From NCBI GenBank assembly GCA_964456185.1, contig CAYVZZ010000037.1, forward strand, positions 1 to 20,985: 20,985 nucleotides of DNA, read 5' to 3'. Position numbers and translations under genes: made by a program. This document shows, piece after piece, positions 9,152-17,216 of this stretch; the stretch's first letter is position 1, and every line of letters starts with the position of its first letter. Under the pieces are notes generated by a model. It made no database searches. It worked only from the letters and a program-made list of their open reading frames with translations, and was not told the origin of the DNA. This DNA comes from CAYVZZ01 sp964456185. Its GTDB lineage: Bacteria > Pseudomonadota > Gammaproteobacteria > Pseudomonadales > Alcanivoracaceae.

Positions 9152-10476
9152 ACATCACGCGACTGCTGGTAATTCTGACATCAGTGCTAGTGCTTGCGGC
9201 CTGCGACCAGCAGGGCCATGACATACAGCAGGCTGCCCATAAGGGAAAGGAGGTGGCGTCGACAAGGGAGATACTTTATTACCGCAATCCCATGAACCCG
9301 AGCGTTACCTCCCCTGTGCCCAAGAAGGACAGCATGGGCATGGACTATATTCCGGTCTATGCAAAAGCCAGCACCGAGCGAAGGGTTCTCTATTACCGTA
9401 ACCCCATGAACCCGAGCGTTACCTCCCCTGTGCCCAAGAAGGACAGCATGGGCATGGACTATATTCCGGTCTATGCCGACACACAGGACAAAGCCACGAT
9501 AGTCGAAGTCAATCCTGCCATCGTCAGCCGACTTGGCGTGCGCACCGCCAGGGTCAAGATGGGCGACCTGCCGCGCATCATCCACACGGTGGGTTATGTG
9601 AGTTATGACAAGTCGCTTGTCTCGCGGATTCATGTGCGGGCGGCTGGCTGGATTGCCGAGGCGCCTATTGACTCCGTCGGTGAACAACTAAAAAAAGGCG
9701 ACACCCTGTTTACGTTTTATTCACCCGATCTGGTGACCGCCGAGCAGGAATACCTCACGGCCCTTGCGAGCGGCAATCGCAGGCTGATTGAAGCCTCGCA
9801 TCAACGCCTGGTAGCGCTCGGGATTTCGGACGAACAGGTCGAACTGATCGAGCGCCGCCGCCAACCGATTCGTAACCTGCGCGTGACCGCGCAAGGTGCC
9901 GGGGTGGTGACGGCGCTCAATATCCGTGAAGGCCAGTATGTCACCCCCGCCACCAAGCTGATGCGTATTGGAGCGTTGTCGCCTGTCTGGATAAACATCC
10001 ATGTTGTCGAGCAGCAGGCAAGCTGGGTGGCGGTGGGTGACGTAGCACATATCCGCCTGCCAGCCATGCCGGGCAAGGTACTAAGCGGCAAGGTGCAGTT
10101 CATCTACCCAGGGCTTGATCCGATGACTCGTACCCTCAAGGTGCGACTAGCCTTCGACAATCCCGATCATAACCTCAAGCCCAATATGTATGTGGATGCG
10201 CAGCTGCTGACAAGGCCAGCAGAGGACGTCCTTTCCGTGCCCAGTGAGGCGGTGATACGCGAGGGTAAGGGCGCGCATGTCATCGTTGCGCTTGGTGATG
10301 GCCGTTTCGCAGCGCATGACGTGACGCTCGGCATCGAATCGGGTGACCGCATACAAATTCTTGACGGTCTCAAAGAAGGTGAGCGCGTCGTCACCTCCGC
10401 ACAATTCCTGATCGACTCGCAAGCCAGCCTTGAAGCGGCGCTGCAACGGCTTTCCAGTAAGGGGGAAGTACCGTGA
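9148..10476 (+). CDS. cusB: CusB-like periplasmic adaptor with duplicated metal-binding domain
   Basis: CusB links CusA to CusC and passes periplasmic copper to the pump. This version has 442 residues. It is a lipoprotein: LVLAAC puts the lipidated Cys near residue 19. Two nearly identical small metal-binding motifs follow, YYRNPMNPSVTSPVPKKDS then MGMDYIPVYA, at about residues 43-72 and 81-110; most CusB-type proteins have one. The barrel-sandwich/lipoyl region follows (about 125-270), with RIHVRAAGWIAEAPIDSVGEQLKKGDTL-like hairpin sequence, then the beta-barrel and membrane-proximal domains. The start overlaps the cusC stop (ATGA) and its own stop overlaps the cusA GTG. The motif lacks the Cys of classical HMBD domains and relies on Met, as in Cu(I) adaptors. 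Confidence 0.95.
   Translation: MNITRLLVILTSVLVLAACDQQGHDIQQAAHKGKEVASTREILYYRNPMNPSVTSPVPKKDSMGMDYIPVYAKASTERRVLYYRNPMNPSVTSPVPKKDSMGMDYIPVYADTQDKATIVEVNPAIVSRLGVRTARVKMGDLPRIIHTVGYVSYDKSLVSRIHVRAAGWIAEAPIDSVGEQLKKGDTLFTFYSPDLVTAEQEYLTALASGNRRLIEASHQRLVALGISDEQVELIERRRQPIRNLRVTAQGAGVVTALNIREGQYVTPATKLMRIGALSPVWINIHVVEQQASWVAVGDVAHIRLPAMPGKVLSGKVQFIYPGLDPMTRTLKVRLAFDNPDHNLKPNMYVDAQLLTRPAEDVLSVPSEAVIREGKGAHVIVALGDGRFAAHDVTLGIESGDRIQILDGLKEGERVVTSAQFLIDSQASLEAALQRLSSKGEVP
9277..9362 (+). repeat. In-gene tandem repeat, copy 1 (cusB metal-binding motif)
   Basis: These 86 bases recur at 9391-9476 with only two mismatches (C/T and T/C early in the unit). The copies are offset by 114 bases, or 38 codons, so the frame is kept and the motif is doubled in the protein. 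Confidence 0.95.
9391..9476 (+). repeat. In-gene tandem repeat, copy 2 (cusB metal-binding motif)
   Basis: Second copy of the 86-base unit described at 9277-9362. The 28-base linker between copies is only loosely related to the sequence before copy 1. Confidence 0.95.
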
Positions 10477-13400
10477 TTACCAAGATCATTCACATTTCCC
10501 TGTCCAATCGGGGGCTGGTGCTACTGTTTGCATTGGCACTGGCGGGTGCCGGGCTCTATTCGATCAGACACATCCCACTGGATGCATTGCCGGATTTGTC
10601 TGATGTACAGATTATTGTGCATACCTCCTGGTCAGGCCAGGCACCACAGGTAATCGAAGATCAGGTTACCTATCCGCTGTCGACCGCCATGCTGTCGGTA
10701 CCAGGCAGCGTCAACGTGCGTGGTTATTCCTCCTTCGGCAACTCGTTCGTGTATGTAATTTTCAAGGATGGTACCGACCCCTATTGGGCGCGCAGCCGGG
10801 TGCTTGAATATCTGAATCAGGTCAAGGCACGCTTGCCGCAGGGTGTAGAGCCTGCGCTCGGGCCAGACGCCACCGGCGTCGGCTGGGTGTACCAATATGC
10901 CTTGGTGGACAAGACTGGACAACACGATCTGGCTCAGTTGACCAGCCTGCAAAACTGGTATCTCAAGTATGCCTTGCAGACCGTGCCGGGGGTGGCCGAG
11001 GTAGCCACCATGGGCGGCATGGTCAAGCAGTATCAGGTGGTGATTGATCCGCAGAGGCTTCGCGCCTACGGCATCACTCTGGCAGAGGTGAAACAGGCCA
11101 TCCAAAACGGCAATCAGGCGGTTGGCGGCGGCGTCATCGAGATGGCTGAGGCCGAGTACATGGTGCGTGCGACCGGCTACATCAAGAACATAGATGACCT
11201 GAAAAACATTCCGCTAAAAGTTGGCAAAAACGGCACGCCGGTATTGCTGAAAAATGTCGCCAACATCCGCCTTGGCCCGGCACCACGTCGTGGAGTCGCC
11301 GATCTGAACGGCAAGGGTGAGGTGGTGGGCGGGATTGTCGTCATGCGCTACAACCAGAACGCTGCCAAGGTGATTGAAGGCGTAAAAGCGAAGCTGACTC
11401 AATTGAGCAAGAGCCTGCCAGCCGGTGTTGAAATCGTGCCTACCTATGACCGTTCAAAGCTGATTCAGCGTGCTGTTAGTACACTGAATCAGCGGCTGAT
11501 CGAGGAAATCATTATCGTGCTATTGGTCTGCACGCTGTTTCTGTTCCACTTGCGTTCGGCACTGGTCGTGCTGGTCAGCTTGCCGCTGGGGGTATTGGCC
11601 GCCTTTGCTGTCATGTACTGGCAGGGCATCAACGCCAACATTCTGTCATTGGGCGGGCTGGCGTTGGCCATTGGTGCCATGGTTGATCCTGCCGTGGTGA
11701 TGATTGAAAACCTGCACAAGCATTTTGAACGCGAAGCCCCGACTGCAAAAAACCGTTGGCGACTTGTCGCCCAGGCAAGCATGGAAGTCGGCCCATCACT
11801 GTTCTTCTCACTGGTCATCATCGCCCTGTCGTTTTTGCCGATCTTTGCCTTGCAAGGTCAGTCAGGCCGCATGTTTGCACCACTTGCCTTTACCAAAACC
11901 TATGCCATGGCGGCAGCTGCAGGGCTGGCGGTGACACTGGTGCCGGTGCTGATGGGTTACTTCGTGCGGGGTCGTATCGTTCCTGAGCACAAGAACCCCA
12001 TCAATCGTGGGCTGATTTTTCTCTATCGGCCCGTGATCCGCTTGGTGTTGAAGGCCCCTTCGATCGTTATCTTGTCGGCTGTCGTAATCGTGATGCTGGC
12101 CGCGATTCCGGCAACGCAACTGGGTCATGAATTCATGCACGAGCTCGACGAAGGCACCTTGCTTTACATGCCGACTACCTATCCAGCCGTTTCAATTGGT
12201 GAAGCCCGGCAGATATTGCAGCAGACAGACAAGCTCATCAAAACGGTGCCCGAGGTGAAGCGCGTTTTCGGCAAAGTTGGACGCTCGCAAACAGCAACGG
12301 ATACGGCGCCCATCACCATGCTCGATACCGTGGTGATGCTAAAACCCAAGTCGCAATGGCGACCGGGCATGACCATCGACAAGCTGAAGCAGGAGCTCAA
12401 CGCACTGGTTAATTTTCCGGGGCTAAGCAATGCCTGGGTGTATCCGATACAGACCCGCCTCAACATGCTGTCCACCGGCATAAAAACGCCGGTAGGCGTC
12501 AAGATTTCCGGCCCCGACCTGGGCGTTATCGAACAAATCAGCAAACAGGTTCAGGCAGCCATACGCAGTGTGCCGGGTACGCTGTCGGTATTTGCGGATC
12601 GCACCGCGAGTGGACGCTATGTCGTCGTTGATATCAAGCGCAAGGCAGCGGCACGTTTTGACCTCAATATCGCCGATGTGCAGCGTGTCGTGTCGACCGC
12701 CATCGGGGGCATGGATGTAACGGCAACGGTGGAAGGGCGCGAACGCTACCCCGTCAATATGCGCTATCCGCAAAGCTACCGGGATTCGCCCACCTCCTTG
12801 AGTATGCTGCCAATAGTGACATCGGCAGGGGCCGTCATTTCGCTCGGCCAAGTCGCCGACATCCGCATCGAAAATGGCCCAGGCATGATCAAAACGGAGA
12901 ATGCCCGACCGTCCGGCTGGGTATATGTCGACATCGCCGGTCGTGATCTTGGATCCTATGTGGCTGCTGCACAAAAGGTGGTAGCCACCCAAGTCAAGTT
13001 GCCCACTGGCTATACCCTCACTTGGTCGGGCAAATACCAGTATATGCAGCAAGCCAGGGAGAGGCTGAAACTGATTGTGCCAATCACACTCGGGATCATC
13101 ATGTTGTTGTTGTACCTCAGCTTCCGGCGCTTCGCCGAAGTATGGATGATCTTGGGGACTTTGCCGCTGGCACTGGTTGGTGGTTTTGTCTTGCTGTGGC
13201 TACTCGACTACAACCTGTCGGTTGCGGTCTGGGTCGGTTTTATTGCATTGGGAGGGGTGAGCGCCGAGTTAGGCGTAATCATGCTGCTGTACTTAAACCA
13301 TGCTTGGCAGGCACGTCTGAAGCACCTACATGAGAATGACAAAAAACCAAGCTTACAGGATCTTCGTGAGGCGGTTATGGAAGGCACCGCATTGCGTATC

Positions 13401-13649
13401 CGCCCGATTACGATGACGGTTGCGGCGATCATCATGGGCCTGCTCCCCATCATGCTCGGCAGTGGTACCGGCGAAGCAATCATGCGCCGTATCGCCGCGC
13501 CCATGGTCGGCGGCATGGTGACGGCGACGCTGCTGTCATTATTGGTACTGCCTGCCGTGTATTACTTGTGGCAACGACGTCTATTGCGCAACAACGCGCT
13601 CAACGACCACCCCGTAACACCTCTCGACGATTCCGGAGATCCATCATGA
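10473..13649 (+). CDS. cusA: CusA-like Cu(I) RND efflux pump, HME family
   Basis: CusA is the proton-driven inner-membrane pump that sends Cu(I)/Ag(I) from the periplasm or cytoplasm out through CusC. This protein has 1058 residues, the expected length. The start is a GTG overlapping the cusB stop, behind an AAGGGGGAAG Shine-Dalgarno. The opening (MITKIIHISLSNRGLVLL, then IPLDALPDLSDVQ) and the GAMVDPAVVMIEN motif with the proton-relay Asp at D405 are typical. The three Met residues that bind Cu(I) in E. coli CusA (M573, M623, M672) are matched by M566 (LLYMPTT), M616 (APITMLD) and M665 (RLNMLSTGI), with identical spacing of 50 and 49. That supports Cu/Ag rather than Zn/Co/Cd. About twelve membrane segments are expected in the usual RND pattern. 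No disruption was seen. Confidence 0.97.
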   Translation: MITKIIHISLSNRGLVLLFALALAGAGLYSIRHIPLDALPDLSDVQIIVHTSWSGQAPQVIEDQVTYPLSTAMLSVPGSVNVRGYSSFGNSFVYVIFKDGTDPYWARSRVLEYLNQVKARLPQGVEPALGPDATGVGWVYQYALVDKTGQHDLAQLTSLQNWYLKYALQTVPGVAEVATMGGMVKQYQVVIDPQRLRAYGITLAEVKQAIQNGNQAVGGGVIEMAEAEYMVRATGYIKNIDDLKNIPLKVGKNGTPVLLKNVANIRLGPAPRRGVADLNGKGEVVGGIVVMRYNQNAAKVIEGVKAKLTQLSKSLPAGVEIVPTYDRSKLIQRAVSTLNQRLIEEIIIVLLVCTLFLFHLRSALVVLVSLPLGVLAAFAVMYWQGINANILSLGGLALAIGAMVDPAVVMIENLHKHFEREAPTAKNRWRLVAQASMEVGPSLFFSLVIIALSFLPIFALQGQSGRMFAPLAFTKTYAMAAAAGLAVTLVPVLMGYFVRGRIVPEHKNPINRGLIFLYRPVIRLVLKAPSIVILSAVVIVMLAAIPATQLGHEFMHELDEGTLLYMPTTYPAVSIGEARQILQQTDKLIKTVPEVKRVFGKVGRSQTATDTAPITMLDTVVMLKPKSQWRPGMTIDKLKQELNALVNFPGLSNAWVYPIQTRLNMLSTGIKTPVGVKISGPDLGVIEQISKQVQAAIRSVPGTLSVFADRTASGRYVVVDIKRKAAARFDLNIADVQRVVSTAIGGMDVTATVEGRERYPVNMRYPQSYRDSPTSLSMLPIVTSAGAVISLGQVADIRIENGPGMIKTENARPSGWVYVDIAGRDLGSYVAAAQKVVATQVKLPTGYTLTWSGKYQYMQQARERLKLIVPITLGIIMLLLYLSFRRFAEVWMILGTLPLALVGGFVLLWLLDYNLSVAVWVGFIALGGVSAELGVIMLLYLNHAWQARLKHLHENDKKPSLQDLREAVMEGTALRIRPITMTVAAIIMGLLPIMLGSGTGEAIMRRIAAPMVGGMVTATLLSLLVLPAVYYLWQRRLLRNNALNDHPVTPLDDSGDPS

Positions 13650-14758
13650 AAGATTTATGTGGTTATACAGCTTGTGTCCTTGTCGCCATGGCATGGGGCT
13701 TGGCATTAGCGCCAACAGCCAGTGCGCAACCCGCTCACAACCCGACAGAAGCTACCAGCTCAATGGGAATGATGAACATGAGTGGAATGACCGGCATGTC
13801 GATGGACATGCCGGAGATGGAAAAATCTGGAGATATGCAGGGTCAGGGGCAGCCATCCTCGCCATCCGTCTCGAATGCGGCCGATGCCGGTTATCAGAAG
13901 GAACACAAGGGCAAAATGGAGGGGATGCACCACATGGCAATGCCCGCTATGAAGATGCCCCCCCAACAGTCAACACATCGACAAGATCAAGCGCCTTCCC
14001 GGCATGATGGCGGCATGCCGGACATGACAATGAAGGGAGTGGGTGGCCGTGCACCATCAGGGCCACGCAGCCCAGACTATTCCGATGGCATCGGTTATGG
14101 CCGGATGCCGGGCATGACAATGCATGGCGATGCGGCACTGGGAAAGGTGATGTTCGATCAGTTGGAAGCCTTTCGAAGCGATGGGGAAGAGGGCCAACGG
14201 TGGGACATGCAGGCCTGGTACGGAAAAGACTTCAACAAGGTCTGGTTGCGCAGCGAGGGCGAGCACCGCAATGGAGAGCTGGGGGCTGCCAGTGTCGAGG
14301 CCCTGTGGTATCACGCCATCCTGCCTTTCTGGGGCACACAACTGGGCCTGCGCCAGGATTTGGGAGAAGGCCCATCACGTACCTGGGCCGCCTTTGGTAT
14401 CCAAGGGTTGGCTCCTTATTTTTTTGATGTCGAGGCGACCGGCTATGTGGGCGAGTCGGGCCGACTGGCCGCCAGGCTAGAGGTGAGCTACGAGCTGTTA
14501 TTCACGCAAAGGCTAATTCTGCAACCCGAGCTGGAAGTCAACTTCTATAGCAAAAACGACCCGGCTCGCGCTATCGGCAAGGGGCTGGCCAGCGCCGAGT
14601 TCGGGCTGCGACTGCGTTATGAGTTTCGGCGGCGCTTTGCCCCCTATTTAGGTATCAACTGGATCCGTCTGTCTGGCCAAACGGCAGATTACGCACAGCT
14701 GGCCAATCAACCCATCCGAGACCGGCAGATCGTGGCCGGCATTCGCATTTGGTTATAA
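13646..14758 (+). CDS. copB: Outer-membrane copper resistance protein CopB/PcoB
   Basis: CopB is an outer-membrane beta-barrel that binds copper and cooperates with CopA. The ATG at 13646 overlaps the cusA stop (ATGA) and gives 370 residues. A signal peptide ends near PTASAQ. The next 140 residues are rich in Met, His and Gly (MGMMNMSGMTGMSMDMPEM, then HHMAMPAMKM), a large copper-binding reservoir. From about residue 150 the CopB domain begins (DGIGYGRMPGMTMHGD), followed by alternating barrel strands such as DMQAWYGKDFNKVWLRSEGE and ending in IRIWL. The Met-rich segment is a plausible copper buffer outside the barrel. It shows no gap or stop. Confidence 0.95.
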   Translation: MKDLCGYTACVLVAMAWGLALAPTASAQPAHNPTEATSSMGMMNMSGMTGMSMDMPEMEKSGDMQGQGQPSSPSVSNAADAGYQKEHKGKMEGMHHMAMPAMKMPPQQSTHRQDQAPSRHDGGMPDMTMKGVGGRAPSGPRSPDYSDGIGYGRMPGMTMHGDAALGKVMFDQLEAFRSDGEEGQRWDMQAWYGKDFNKVWLRSEGEHRNGELGAASVEALWYHAILPFWGTQLGLRQDLGEGPSRTWAAFGIQGLAPYFFDVEATGYVGESGRLAARLEVSYELLFTQRLILQPELEVNFYSKNDPARAIGKGLASAEFGLRLRYEFRRRFAPYLGINWIRLSGQTADYAQLANQPIRDRQIVAGIRIWL

Positions 14759-14770
14759 GGAGAAAACAAC

Positions 14771-15454
14771 ATGAAACGAATCTTGAAATACCGCATCAGC
14801 ATCTGGTTAATTGTGGTTGTAGCACTTGTGGGGTCGGGTATTTTCGTTTATTCCGGCATCTACAATATCGCCGCCGACGATCATCATTCAAAGCCCGTCT
14901 TTGCGGCTTTGCAGTTATTGCGCAACCGCTCTATTGAGGTGCGATCCGATAATATCAAAGTGCCGAACTTGGAAGATCCCAAACTAATCCTGAAAGGTGC
15001 AGGCCAGTATGCGGCCATGTGCACCGGCTGCCATCTGGCACCAAGCATGGAGAGTTCTGAGCTCAGAATCGGCATGTACCCCAAACCGCCCAATTTGTCA
15101 GAGATTTATGTCAAGCCAAAGGTGGCTTTTTGGACTATCAAGCATGGCGTCAAGATGAGTGGAATGCCTGCTTGGGGCATGGTTCCCGGTCATGATGATG
15201 AGATCATCTGGAGCATGGTGGCATTTTTGCAAAAGTTGCCCGGCATGACGCCTTCGGAGTATCAGACTATGGTAGACAAAGCACCTGCCGATCACGATAT
15301 GGAAGGCGGACACCACCATGGAAACGGCAAAGCGGCAGATCACCATGAAGCCACTTCAGAAGAAGGACATGCCCACCACCCTAGTGGTGTGAACAGTCAT
15401 ACCTCAGACGAACATGACATGGAAAGTATGACCATGATGAATATGGGCGGATAG
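14771..15454 (+). CDS. Membrane-anchored c-type cytochrome with His/Met-rich tail
   Basis: The product has 227 residues. TAAGGAG, which includes the copB stop, gives a strong Shine-Dalgarno ten bases before the ATG. An N-terminal membrane segment (IWLIVVVALVGSGIFVYSGI, residues 11-30) anchors it. One haem c site, CTGCH, lies at residues 84-88, and M132 in GMPAWGM is the likely distal ligand. Residues 175-227 form a His- and Met-rich tail (HDMEGGHHHG, GHAHH, MESMTMMNMGG), the same style of metal-binding tail seen in the upstream proteins. Cytochromes like this occur in some copA-copB clusters; a role in passing electrons from Cu(I) oxidation, or simply in binding copper, is inference. It is the last gene of the copper operon. 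Confidence 0.85.
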   Translation: MKRILKYRISIWLIVVVALVGSGIFVYSGIYNIAADDHHSKPVFAALQLLRNRSIEVRSDNIKVPNLEDPKLILKGAGQYAAMCTGCHLAPSMESSELRIGMYPKPPNLSEIYVKPKVAFWTIKHGVKMSGMPAWGMVPGHDDEIIWSMVAFLQKLPGMTPSEYQTMVDKAPADHDMEGGHHHGNGKAADHHEATSEEGHAHHPSGVNSHTSDEHDMESMTMMNMGG

Positions 15455-15473
15455 TCTCCGGTTCATGCGCCGC

Positions 15474-15755
15474 CTACAAATAGCGCGCAATCTGCTTGAA
15501 CTCATCGAGAGAATCATTCTTTCCATCTGTGATGGCGGCCACCGTATCTTCGAGGCAATGATCGAGGTGGTCATACACCAGCGTCCGCTTGGCCTGGCAC
15601 ACTGCTTTTTCCACAGCGTACAGCTGCTGCGCGATGTCCACGCAGGGCCGTTCTTGTTCGATCATGGCGATGACGTGACGTAGGTGGCCATTGGCCCGTT
15701 TCAGCCGTTTAACGATGGCGCCATGGCTTTGATGTTGTGGTGTTGTTTCCTGCAT
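15474..15755 (-). CDS. CsoR/RcnR-family metal-responsive repressor (DUF156)
   Basis: This 93-residue all-helical repressor family binds G/C-tract operators and lets go when metal binds. The protein opens QETTPQHQSHGAIVKRLKRANGH, matching the family's RLKRIEGQ helix. The metal-ligand positions are C38, H63 and C67 (CVDIAQQL, then YDHLDHC). Their spacing of 25 and 4 is the same as C36, H61 and C65 of the Cu(I) sensor CsoR. The His expected at the fourth position in Ni/Co sensors such as RcnR falls on P6 here, though H8 and H11 are close. It is divergent from an nreB-like exporter and is placed like nreA/ncrB, which suggests nickel. The metal is therefore unsettled: copper by ligands, nickel by neighbour. 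Confidence 0.9.
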   Translation of the reverse strand: MQETTPQHQSHGAIVKRLKRANGHLRHVIAMIEQERPCVDIAQQLYAVEKAVCQAKRTLVYDHLDHCLEDTVAAITDGKNDSLDEFKQIARYL

Positions 15756-15758
15756 GCG

Positions 15759-15787
15759 TTGTCCCAGGTTCTGGCTAAGCGTATGAT
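15759..15787 (+). promoter_or_regulatory. Predicted nreB promoter
   Basis: TTGTCC at 15759-15764 and TATGAT at 15782-15787 are separated by 17 bases. The -10 box differs from TATAAT at one position. The predicted transcription start falls at about 15794, directly at the operator, so a bound repressor would block it. Confidence 0.5.
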
Positions 15788-15790
15788 GGC

Positions 15791-15819
15791 ATCGTATCCC
15801 CCCATGGGGGATATATCAA
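15791..15819 (-). promoter_or_regulatory. Predicted promoter of the CsoR/RcnR-family repressor gene
   Basis: Read on the minus strand, TTGATA (15819-15814) and TACGAT (15796-15791) are separated by exactly 17 bases. That spacer is almost entirely the operator inverted repeat, so the repressor would control its own gene. Confidence 0.5.
15795..15813. promoter_or_regulatory. Operator: inverted repeat TATCCCCC-CAT-GGGGGATA
   Basis: Two perfect 8-base arms (15795-15802 and 15806-15813) flank a 3-base centre. The A/T-edged C-tract/G-tract layout is the known target type of CsoR/RcnR repressors. It lies in the 96 bases between the divergent start codons, within the repressor's -35/-10 spacer and just past the nreB -10. 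Confidence 0.85.
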
Positions 15820-15851
15820 AGTGCCATTATTTCCAATGATCGAAAATTGCC

Positions 15852-17216
15852 ATGGATCTTTTTCAAGACCGTCGCTATCGCCATCTGTTTTCCGCCCAGA
15901 TCAGTGCCCTGATCGGTACGGGGCTGACCACGGTGGGACTGGCCTTGCTGGCCAGCGAGCTTGCCGGCGCCGACGCAGGCCGAGTGCTTGGCACGGCGCT
16001 GGCGATCAAGATGATCGCCTATGTCGGCATTGCGCCCATTGCCGGCGCGTTCGCCACACGATTGCCTCGACGCGCCCTGCTCGTCAGTCTCGATCTCGTT
16101 CGGGCGGGAATCGTCGCCGCGTTGCCATTCGTTACCGGCGTATGGCAAATCTACGTGCTGATCTTCCTGCTCAGTGCCTGTTCCGGCAGCTTCACTCCAA
16201 CATTCCAAGCCACCATTCCCGACATCTTCGAGGATGAGCACCGCTACACGCGCGCGTTGTCGTTATCGCGCTTGGCTTACGATCTGGAAAACCTGCTCAG
16301 CCCGATGGTCGCCGCCGCGCTACTAACCGTCATGAGCTTCAATGTGTTGTTCGAGCTGAATGCATTGGCTTTCCTGGGTTCGGCATTGCTCGTCGTGACG
16401 ATTTCATTACCAACGGTGCGCGCTGCGATCGATGACGGCGGCTTTTGGCAAAAATTAACGCATGGGGCATCGATCTATCTGCGTACGCCGCGCCTGCGTG
16501 GATTGCTGGCTCTGAACTTGGCTGTGGCCGCTGCCGGTGCCATGCAGATCATCAATACCGTGGTGTATGTGCATACTTATTTGGGGCTCGACGATACGCA
16601 TGTCGCCATCGCCTTCGCCGCCGCAGGGGGCGGCTCGATGGTAGTGGCACTGTCCTTGCAGAGAGTATTGGAGCGTCTGAATCAACGCAGCGTCATGCTG
16701 ACGGGCGGCATGTTGATGGGTGTCTGCTTGTTCGTGGGTTTGCTGACGCCGGGGTTTTATCTGCTGTTAGCACTGTGGCTCGTACTGGGCGCAGCCACAT
16801 CAATGGTGCTGACGCCGACGGGCCGTCTGCTCAAGCAATCCTGCCATGCGCAAGACCGGCCGGCTCTGTTTGCAGCCCAGTTCTCCTTGTCACACGCCGG
16901 TTGGCTAATTGCCTACCCGCTGGCCGGGTGGGTCGGTGCCGCCGCCGGCCTGGTTGCTGCCTTTGCCGTGCTGGGTGCCGTGGCCTTGATATCTACTATG
17001 ATCGCCATCCGCCTGTGGCCACGCCACGATCCCGTCGAACTCGAACATTGGCACGACGCGCTCTACCACACACATTGGCACGAGCATGACGCGCATCATC
17101 AACACACACATGAAGGCCAGGACAATCCGACGCCCCACGCGCATCTGCATTATCATGCGCCCATTCGCCACCGGCACGCCTTCGTCATCGATCGCCATCA
17201 TCCACAATGGCCGTGA
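15852..17216 (+). CDS. nreB: NreB-like MFS metal exporter with His-rich C terminus
   Basis: The product has 454 residues with about twelve hydrophobic segments, from HLFSAQISALIGTGLTTVGL to the last near LGAVALISTMIAIRLW. That fits the major facilitator superfamily. Residues 393-454 form a cytoplasmic tail with 18 His in 62 residues (HTHWHEHDAHHQHTHEG, then HAHLHYHAPIRHRHAFVID) ending HHPQWP. This tail and ending are those of NreB nickel-resistance exporters as I recall them. The tail probably collects metal before export. The ATG at 15852 has only a weak Shine-Dalgarno. Expression is most likely under the adjacent repressor and operator. Nickel is the best guess from the family, but copper or cobalt export is not excluded. 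Confidence 0.85.
   Translation: MDLFQDRRYRHLFSAQISALIGTGLTTVGLALLASELAGADAGRVLGTALAIKMIAYVGIAPIAGAFATRLPRRALLVSLDLVRAGIVAALPFVTGVWQIYVLIFLLSACSGSFTPTFQATIPDIFEDEHRYTRALSLSRLAYDLENLLSPMVAAALLTVMSFNVLFELNALAFLGSALLVVTISLPTVRAAIDDGGFWQKLTHGASIYLRTPRLRGLLALNLAVAAAGAMQIINTVVYVHTYLGLDDTHVAIAFAAAGGGSMVVALSLQRVLERLNQRSVMLTGGMLMGVCLFVGLLTPGFYLLLALWLVLGAATSMVLTPTGRLLKQSCHAQDRPALFAAQFSLSHAGWLIAYPLAGWVGAAAGLVAAFAVLGAVALISTMIAIRLWPRHDPVELEHWHDALYHTHWHEHDAHHQHTHEGQDNPTPHAHLHYHAPIRHRHAFVIDRHHPQWP

Noticed and set aside
15446..15474. GGCGG/CCGCC inverted repeat as terminator between convergent genes
   Set aside because: A 5-bp stem with a 19-base loop and no T tract, lying partly in the cytochrome gene, is too weak to call.
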